DNA of 20,032 nt from assembly GCA_964560875.1 (NCBI GenBank), contig CAZLMW010000138.1, positions 1 to 20,032 on the forward strand, written 5' to 3'. Below, in pieces: positions 14,581-20,032 of the stretch (positions are counted from its first letter, which is position 1; the number at the start of each line of letters is the position of its first letter). Made by a program: the position numbers and the translations under genes. The notes under the pieces are model-generated. The model did not search any database and had not been told where the DNA came from. It saw nothing but the letters and a program-made list of their open reading frames with translations. The DNA comes from CAZLMW01 sp964560875 (GTDB lineage: Bacteria > Myxococcota_A > UBA9042).

Positions 14581-16794
14581 TTGCGCGATCCAATGCGACA
14601 AACCCTGACGGCGCGCCTGTTCGCGGTTTGCGTGGTGGTCGCGATCGGATGCACGGACACCACCGATTCGTCCGAAGACGCGCCCGACACGTCCACAATC
14701 GAAACGGCGGACGCGGGCACGACAAACGACGCCGAAACGGACGTCATCGCGTTGGACATCGGAGATAGTAAGGTAGCTAACGATGTGCTTGCTGCAGGCG
14801 ATGCGGCGCTCGATGCAGCCGCTGACGAGACGGTTGACACGAGCGACGGAGGCGGACTCAACGATGCTACGGGCGAGTCGGATGTCAGATCAAACGACGT
14901 CGGAAGCGGCGACACCCACGACGGCGGTCAAGATGCTGTCGACGCGGCCAAAGGGCTTGAAGATGGCGCCGTGACAGACGCCCTCGCCGACGGTTCGGGC
15001 AGCGGCTCGATCGACGGGTACAACGTTGGTGATGCCGTGGGTGGCGATGGTGGCGACGCCAGCGCCTTTGACTCCGGCGGTGGTGATGCGACCGTTGCTG
15101 ATGTCGGCGCCGATTCGGGCATCGTGGCCTGCCCAAACCCGGATGCCCAGGTCGCGTTCCCTGATGCGTCGTCGTTCGCAGGCAAGTCAGCGCTCGGCAA
15201 GATCAACTGGCCGTCACCGGGCCCGCAGGGATGGCCCAAAGCCGCGTTCAAGGAAGTCACCCAGCAGTTCGTGTCCGTGGACGGCGAAAAGGACCACGGC
15301 TTCTGCACGACAGCCGCTGATTTCGACGGGGACGGGCGTATCGACCTTGCGACCATTCGGCTCGCGTTCGGGACGACCGGTCAAGTGTCGCTGCACGTCC
15401 GGATCTACCTGCTGAAAAAGGGCGCCAAACCCAAGCTGGTGGTCACCAAGGTCGCGCCGCCCAACTTCAGCACCGAGGGTATTTGCGCGAGCGCCGACCT
15501 GGACGCCGATGGCAACGTCGACCTGCTCATCGGGGGCGCGCCCGGCATCGCGTTCCTCAGCGGCAACGGCAAGGGCGGCTTCGACATCGGCAGCCACTGG
15601 GCCCTGCCCGGGTTCATGGACTTTGTCGGCTTCTCGATGGTTCCGGGCGACTTCGATCGCGACGGGGACCTCGATCTCTTCGTTGGCGCGGGGCTTGGGC
15701 CAGACTGCAACTGGGTGCAGACATGCGCGTACTCCGAGTCCAACTTCGCGTGCAAGCCATCGTGGTCCAACAAGTTCAGCGCCGTCTTCCAAGACCGCAT
15801 GTTCATTCGCGGACCGAAGCTGCCGCTGACGGATGAAACAGCCAAGTGGAAGCTCGCGCCGGGCGGGCCTGCAACCCTCGGTGCGCTCGTCGATCTCGAT
15901 CTTGACGGCAAAGTCGATCTGCTCGTGAGCGACGACTTCGGGCCCCCGCGATGGCTGCGCAACACCGGAAATGGCTTCGTCTCACACGGCACGGATGTCG
16001 GGTTCGAGCCGTTCGCGCACGGCATGGGCTGGGGGCCGGGCGACTTCGATGGCGACGGGCGATGGGATATCGCGTTTGCCGACACCGGGCCGCACCCGCT
16101 TTATATCCAAGCAACGCCGACTCAGAGCTGCGCGGCGCCGGCCCTCTTCGTCGATCGCGGCAAGTCGTGGAGGATGTGGGAAGCGACAGCGAATGTGTCC
16201 GGCTGGAACCCGATTGCGGCGGACTTTGACCACGACGGACGCGATGACATCTACTTGGGTGCGTCGGCGCTGACACACGACGGAGACCTCGCCAATATCG
16301 CTGTGTGCAAGAAGCCGGGCGGGTACCCGGTCCAGCGCGACATTGTGCTGATGAACAAGGCCGGAAAGTCGTTCGTGCCACACCAGGGGCCACCGATCAG
16401 CCAGCCCAAACCGAACATGGCGTTTGTGGCGCAAACCGCCCTGGACATGGACGGAGACGGCGACCTGGATGTCGCGCAGGTTCACGCAAACGGAAGGCTG
16501 CGCGTGCTCCGCAACGACACCAAGAAATCGGGCGGTTTCGTGATCGTTCGGTTGACCGGCACCAAGGGGAACACGATGGCTGCGGGGGCGTGGCTGCGGG
16601 CCAAGGCCGGAAGCCGTACAATGCTACGGCACATCGGGGCGACCGGATTCGGAGGCGCCGGGTGGTGGTTCGCCCATTTCGGCCTGGGAGCGGCCACGAA
16701 AATCGACGAACTGCAGGTCCACTGGCCAACCGGCAAGACGACCGTCGTCAAGAACCTCAAGGCGGGCACCGAGCTCGTCATCAAACATCCCTGA
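14581..16794 (+). CDS. FG-GAP/VCBS repeat lipoprotein with ASPIC/UnbV domain (CRTAC1-like), copy 1
   Basis: Predicted 737 aa from TTG 14581, or 733 aa from ATG 14593. GGAAGGA (14568-14574) sits six bases before the TTG but 18 before the ATG, so I prefer the TTG. Lipobox AIGC places the lipidated Cys at residue 24. Residues 25-180 are an Asp/Ala/Gly/Thr-rich low-complexity linker. From about 215 come seven calcium-loop repeats of the FG-GAP type (DFDGDGRID at 247, then DLDADGNVD, DFDRDGDLD, DLDLDGKVD, DFDGDGRWD, DFDHDGRDD, DMDGDGDLD), consistent with a seven-bladed integrin-like propeller. Residues about 651-737 match the ASPIC/UnbV pattern (HFGLGAATKIDELQVHWPTG). Likely cell-surface, calcium-binding; ligand unknown. 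Conserved Cys pairs suggest disulfides. The next gene is a paralog starting three bases after its stop. Confidence 0.9.
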   Translation: MRDPMRQTLTARLFAVCVVVAIGCTDTTDSSEDAPDTSTIETADAGTTNDAETDVIALDIGDSKVANDVLAAGDAALDAAADETVDTSDGGGLNDATGESDVRSNDVGSGDTHDGGQDAVDAAKGLEDGAVTDALADGSGSGSIDGYNVGDAVGGDGGDASAFDSGGGDATVADVGADSGIVACPNPDAQVAFPDASSFAGKSALGKINWPSPGPQGWPKAAFKEVTQQFVSVDGEKDHGFCTTAADFDGDGRIDLATIRLAFGTTGQVSLHVRIYLLKKGAKPKLVVTKVAPPNFSTEGICASADLDADGNVDLLIGGAPGIAFLSGNGKGGFDIGSHWALPGFMDFVGFSMVPGDFDRDGDLDLFVGAGLGPDCNWVQTCAYSESNFACKPSWSNKFSAVFQDRMFIRGPKLPLTDETAKWKLAPGGPATLGALVDLDLDGKVDLLVSDDFGPPRWLRNTGNGFVSHGTDVGFEPFAHGMGWGPGDFDGDGRWDIAFADTGPHPLYIQATPTQSCAAPALFVDRGKSWRMWEATANVSGWNPIAADFDHDGRDDIYLGASALTHDGDLANIAVCKKPGGYPVQRDIVLMNKAGKSFVPHQGPPISQPKPNMAFVAQTALDMDGDGDLDVAQVHANGRLRVLRNDTKKSGGFVIVRLTGTKGNTMAAGAWLRAKAGSRTMLRHIGATGFGGAGWWFAHFGLGAATKIDELQVHWPTGKTTVVKNLKAGTELVIKHP
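14764..14784 (+). repeat. 21-base repeat, copy 1, within the lipoprotein linker
   Basis: GATAGTAAGG-T-AGCTAACGAT, encoding DSKVAND, recurs at 17374-17394 with one base changed. It is much less GC-rich than the surrounding linker. Confidence 0.7.
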
Positions 16795-16797
16795 GCC

Positions 16798-19062
16798 ATG
16801 ACCTCTATCCACGCGCCAGTGCCGTTTCCGTTGTGCCGCGCGCTGGTGTTGGCGAGCGTCGTCATCGCCGCTGTGGCTTGCGGGGACCCAGACGCGACGG
16901 CCGATTCCGGCGTCGACGTCGCGGCCGGCGACGACGCGGGCACCAGCGACGCGACTTCACAAGCAGGGGACGGGACCGCGACGAACGATGTCAACGTCGA
17001 CGTTAAAGCGGTCCCGGATGGCGCCGGATTGGACGCATCAACAGGTGGGGCTGATGGACAGCCAAGCGACGTGTCCACAACCGCGGACGCGACGAAAGAT
17101 GCAAGCGCCGACAGCACCGGCGACGTCACCAGCGATGACGCCGGTTGCCAAGGCGCGGACCTCACGACAGACAGCGCGTCGTGGGACGTTGCTGACGCGT
17201 CCGGCATGGACGGTGCCTCCGATGGCGACGCCATCTTGGACGATGGGTCTATCGGGGACTCTGCGTTCGATTCGAGCGTCGCCGATGGCGGTAGTCCTGA
17301 CGGGCAAAGCAGCGGAGACGGACAGGCCCAGGGCCAGGTCGACGCGGGTGACATCGACGCGGCTTCCACCGGCGATAGTAAGGCAGCTAACGATACCGCG
17401 GTCGATGCGGGCGTGAAGCCTTCCTGTAACCCCAAGAACGTCGGGCCTTCCGACCCCGCCAAGCTGCCCAAGGCGGCGCTTGTCGACATCACCAAGAAGC
17501 TCGGAATCGACGCGTCTAAGTCGTACGGCCTCTGCGCGCAGACAGCGGATTTGAACAACGACGGCAACGCCGACATCACGGTGCTCGAGCTGTCGCCATT
17601 CAAGGCGCGCGTCCATGCGCTATTGCTTGTCGACGGCAAGCCGAAACACGTCTACACGGACGTCAATACGACGTTGCACTACCCCAATATGGGTTGCGCG
17701 ATGTTCGACCTGACGGACGACGGCAACGCCGACCTGTTGCTCGGAGGGTCGTCCGGAATCGGCGTCTACGCTGGCGACGGCAAGGGCGGATTCACAGACA
17801 AGACCAGCGACTACATGCCACAGCTGATGGACTTCGCGAGCTGGTCGATGGCGCCCGCGGACCTGGACGGCGACGGGGATCTCGACATCTTCGTGGGCGC
17901 CGGCCCTCCGCCAGGGACCCCGATCAGCGGCGGGCCACCTTGCAAAGCGTACAGCTGCGGCTATTCCGGGCCCGAATTCGCCTGCAAGTTCTTCGCCAAG
18001 CCCAAGCCGCATGAGTCATTCCAGGATCGGGTCCTGATCCGCGGCAAGAAGCTGCCCATGGTCGATGCGACAAACGACTGGAAGGTGCCCGCAGACGGAA
18101 TCGCCTCAAACGCCGCGGTGATGGACATGGATGGTGATGGCAAACCGGATATCCTCATCGGCGATGACTTCGGCGAACACCGCGTGCTCAAGAACAGCGG
18201 CAAGTCGTTTACCGCGTGGGGCATGAAAGTCGGCTTCCACAAATACGCGCACGCCATGGGTTGGGGGTTTGGCGACTTCAACCACGACGGCAAGGCGGAC
18301 GTCGTCTTGGCCGACCTCGGCCCGACCCCGGTGTACGTCAACCGCAAACCGGCCAAAGGTCAGCCCTTTGCGTTCGAAGATTGCGGCGGTGCGATGGGCG
18401 TTTGGTCGCCAACCTGGGGATCCTCGGGATGGTCGCCAGCCGTCGGCGATTTCGACCAAGATGGCGACGAAGACATGCTGGTTGGCGCGTCGATTACGGC
18501 GAAGCCGATCGACCTTGGCGGGTTGGTTTCGAGCTGCGCGGATCCGACTCCCAAACCCAACATCGACGTGCTTTTCATCGCCGGCCCCATGCCACCGAAA
18601 ACGGCCGGAAAACCCGCTGGACTGCCGAAATTCACACCGTTTCGACTCGACAGCGGGCCTGGCGCTGAGCTGGGGATGTTGACGCAACAGTTGGCCGATA
18701 TTGATGGCGATGGCGACCTCGATGTGGTGCAGGTGCGCCCGGCCAAGATGGGCGGTCACACGGTGAGAATCCTCCGCAATGACGTCGTCAAGAAGGGCAA
18801 GTCCGTCACGATCCGTGTCGCCGGCAAGAAGGGCAATATGGACGCGCTTGGCACGACGGTTCGCGCCAAGGTGGACGGCAAGCTTCGCATCCGGTGGCTC
18901 AACGGCAGTGGCGGATACGGCGGCACGACCATGGGATGGGCGCATTTTGGGCTCGGCAAGGCGACGAAGCTCACCGATGTCGAGATCACCTGGCCCGACG
19001 GAAAGAAGACGAAAGTCGGCGACGTCGGACCGACCGCCAAGAAGGTCGTCAAGTGGCCGTAG
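16798..19062 (+). CDS. FG-GAP/VCBS repeat lipoprotein with ASPIC/UnbV domain (CRTAC1-like), copy 2
   Basis: Predicted 754 aa, a tandem paralog of the preceding gene. The signal peptide ends at lipobox AVAC (Cys28), followed by a longer Asp/Ala/Gly/Ser-rich linker (about 29-205). The propeller has seven acidic loops: DLNNDGNAD, DLTDDGNAD, DLDGDGDLD, DMDGDGKPD, DFNHDGKAD, DFDQDGDED, DIDGDGDLD. The ASPIC/UnbV domain spans about 667-754 (HFGLGKATKLTDVEITWPDG). Shared signatures with copy 1 include the Cys-containing block CxYSxxxFAC, FQDRxxIRGxKLP, HAMGWGxGDF and the GSGGYGG/GATGFGG turn near the end, so the two arose by duplication and diverged well beyond nucleotide similarity. The start ATG lies three bases after the upstream stop with no strong ribosome site, consistent with translational coupling. 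Confidence 0.9.
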   Translation: MTSIHAPVPFPLCRALVLASVVIAAVACGDPDATADSGVDVAAGDDAGTSDATSQAGDGTATNDVNVDVKAVPDGAGLDASTGGADGQPSDVSTTADATKDASADSTGDVTSDDAGCQGADLTTDSASWDVADASGMDGASDGDAILDDGSIGDSAFDSSVADGGSPDGQSSGDGQAQGQVDAGDIDAASTGDSKAANDTAVDAGVKPSCNPKNVGPSDPAKLPKAALVDITKKLGIDASKSYGLCAQTADLNNDGNADITVLELSPFKARVHALLLVDGKPKHVYTDVNTTLHYPNMGCAMFDLTDDGNADLLLGGSSGIGVYAGDGKGGFTDKTSDYMPQLMDFASWSMAPADLDGDGDLDIFVGAGPPPGTPISGGPPCKAYSCGYSGPEFACKFFAKPKPHESFQDRVLIRGKKLPMVDATNDWKVPADGIASNAAVMDMDGDGKPDILIGDDFGEHRVLKNSGKSFTAWGMKVGFHKYAHAMGWGFGDFNHDGKADVVLADLGPTPVYVNRKPAKGQPFAFEDCGGAMGVWSPTWGSSGWSPAVGDFDQDGDEDMLVGASITAKPIDLGGLVSSCADPTPKPNIDVLFIAGPMPPKTAGKPAGLPKFTPFRLDSGPGAELGMLTQQLADIDGDGDLDVVQVRPAKMGGHTVRILRNDVVKKGKSVTIRVAGKKGNMDALGTTVRAKVDGKLRIRWLNGSGGYGGTTMGWAHFGLGKATKLTDVEITWPDGKKTKVGDVGPTAKKVVKWP
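17374..17394 (+). repeat. 21-base repeat, copy 2, within the lipoprotein linker
   Basis: GATAGTAAGG-C-AGCTAACGAT, encoding DSKAAND in the same frame as copy 1 at 14764-14784, with 20 of 21 bases identical although the linkers around it do not align. Confidence 0.7.
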
Positions 19063-19076
19063 CGACAGGCGATTTC

Positions 19077-20032
19077 ATGCGCGTTTTCGCGCTGCTTGCG
19101 GTCCTGACCCAGGTGGCATCCGCGTGCGGCGATGGCACCGAGAGCAAAGAGCCGGATGGGTCCACGGCAGCAGAGACGGCTGGCGACACGGTCGAGCACG
19201 CCAATGGCACTGTGGACGTCGTCTTGGATGCAGGGTCGGCGGTCACCACCAGCGATGTCCAGTCTGCGCCGGACGACGGCAAATCCCACGTGGACGGCGC
19301 GGCTGATGCGACCGTGGTGATCGATGCGCTCGTTGTGGATGGAGGCGAGCAGGATTTGGTCGAAACCGACGGTGTGGCCGACGCTGGTGACGCTGCCGCC
19401 GGGTGTGAAACCTACCTCTTGGATCCGCAAGTATGCTTTGGGGTCAGCCCGCCGGGACCCGACGCCAAGGTCGCCGATGTGCCGCCACCCGACACGGTCT
19501 CCTGCGCGTTCCCGCAGTCGAACATCGTCAAGTCGCTGCTCGGCGGGAAAGTGCCGAAATCAACAGTCAAAATCGAGTTCGGTGAAATCGACAAGAAAGG
19601 CCACTTCCAGCCTTGGAAGGCCAACGGATGGGCCAAACTGACGCCCGGGCTACAGCCTGGGTTTCACATTTGGGCGGCGGTTCGGATGACGATCGACGGA
19701 CATCCGGCGTCCACCGACAAGCTCAAAGCGAAGACGATCGTCGACATCACGGTGTGGGACGGCTGCACCTTCGCCGGACTCAATTTCACCAAGATCATCT
19801 ACCCCAAGCCCAGCGGCGCCGCTTACGTGTACGGCGACAAGGTGGTTGCCGGCATCCAGCTGCGTTTCAAGAAGCCAACTGGACACGATTTGCCCAAAGA
19901 CCAGCTGTGGGAAAAATGCGGCGAATGGGTCGATATTCGTGCCGATTTCTACAACACCGCGACAAAAGCGTTCGGGCGCAAGTGGTTCCGTATGCGCACG
20001 TATGCCGAACAGCCAGCAGATTACGCGGCCTG
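19077..20032 (+). CDS. putative lipoprotein of unknown function, 3' end beyond the window
   Basis: The frame from ATG 19077 stays open to the window end, giving at least 318 aa. AGG at 19067-19069 lies seven bases upstream. A short signal peptide MRVFALLAVLTQVASAC ends in lipobox ASAC (Cys17). A GTG eight codons earlier (19053), overlapping the previous gene, is an alternative start. Residues 18-108 are an Asp/Ala/Val-rich linker like those of the two preceding proteins, then CETYLLDPQVCFGVSPPGPD and a second Pro/Asp segment lead into a folded region from about 142 that is rich in beta-prone segments (KIEFGEID, FHIWAAVRMTI, TIVDITVWDGC, VVAGIQLRFKK, WVDIRADFYN). That region has no FG-GAP loops and I do not recognise it. 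It appears to be the fourth member of the lipoprotein cluster. Confidence 0.8.
   Translation, partial: MRVFALLAVLTQVASACGDGTESKEPDGSTAAETAGDTVEHANGTVDVVLDAGSAVTTSDVQSAPDDGKSHVDGAADATVVIDALVVDGGEQDLVETDGVADAGDAAAGCETYLLDPQVCFGVSPPGPDAKVADVPPPDTVSCAFPQSNIVKSLLGGKVPKSTVKIEFGEIDKKGHFQPWKANGWAKLTPGLQPGFHIWAAVRMTIDGHPASTDKLKAKTIVDITVWDGCTFAGLNFTKIIYPKPSGAAYVYGDKVVAGIQLRFKKPTGHDLPKDQLWEKCGEWVDIRADFYNTATKAFGRKWFRMRTYAEQPADYAA

Overview
The window reads as high-GC chromosomal DNA from a draft or metagenome assembly: a run of exactly 100 N sits at 7169-7268. GC-rich coding bias, Asp/Ala/Gly-rich linkers behind lipoprotein signals, Cys-rich lipoproteins and FG-GAP/ASPIC lipoproteins suggest a Myxococcota-like (former deltaproteobacterial, possibly bradymonad or polyangial) bacterium. 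This placement is an inference from protein style; there is no rRNA gene to confirm it.

Region 1 (1-4521, minus strand): aroB (3-dehydroquinate synthase) is followed, with a 14-base overlap, by a large exported TolB-propeller/amidohydrolase protein. A possible terminator lies at the left edge.

Region 2 (4522-4675): a short divergent intergenic region. It holds a palindrome matching the classical TrpR operator at 15 of 18 core positions, placed over the -10 element of a candidate promoter that points at trpR. An aroB-side direct repeat lies in the same spacer.

Region 3 (4676-13083, plus strand): trpR-trpE-trpG-[100 N gap]-trpD-trpC-trpF-trpB-trpA, then a type I-beta DAHP synthase (aroF-like). 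trpR/E, D/C, C/F, F/B and B/A overlap by four bases, so translation is probably coupled. The genes cover every step from chorismate to tryptophan, plus the first (DAHP synthase) and second (AroB, divergent) steps of the shikimate pathway. A TrpR protein with conserved tryptophan-contacting arginines is the first gene behind its own apparent operator, which implies an autoregulated operon.

Region 4 (13148-20032, plus strand): four consecutive predicted lipoproteins. They are a four-module Cys-rich protein, two tandem paralogous seven-repeat FG-GAP/ASPIC (CRTAC1-like) proteins, and a fourth unknown protein cut by the window end. Each has a lipobox and a low-complexity linker that would hold a folded domain away from the membrane. 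This cluster is the least explained part of the window. No tRNA, rRNA, CRISPR or insertion sequence was seen, and no gene-free stretch exceeds 300 bases.
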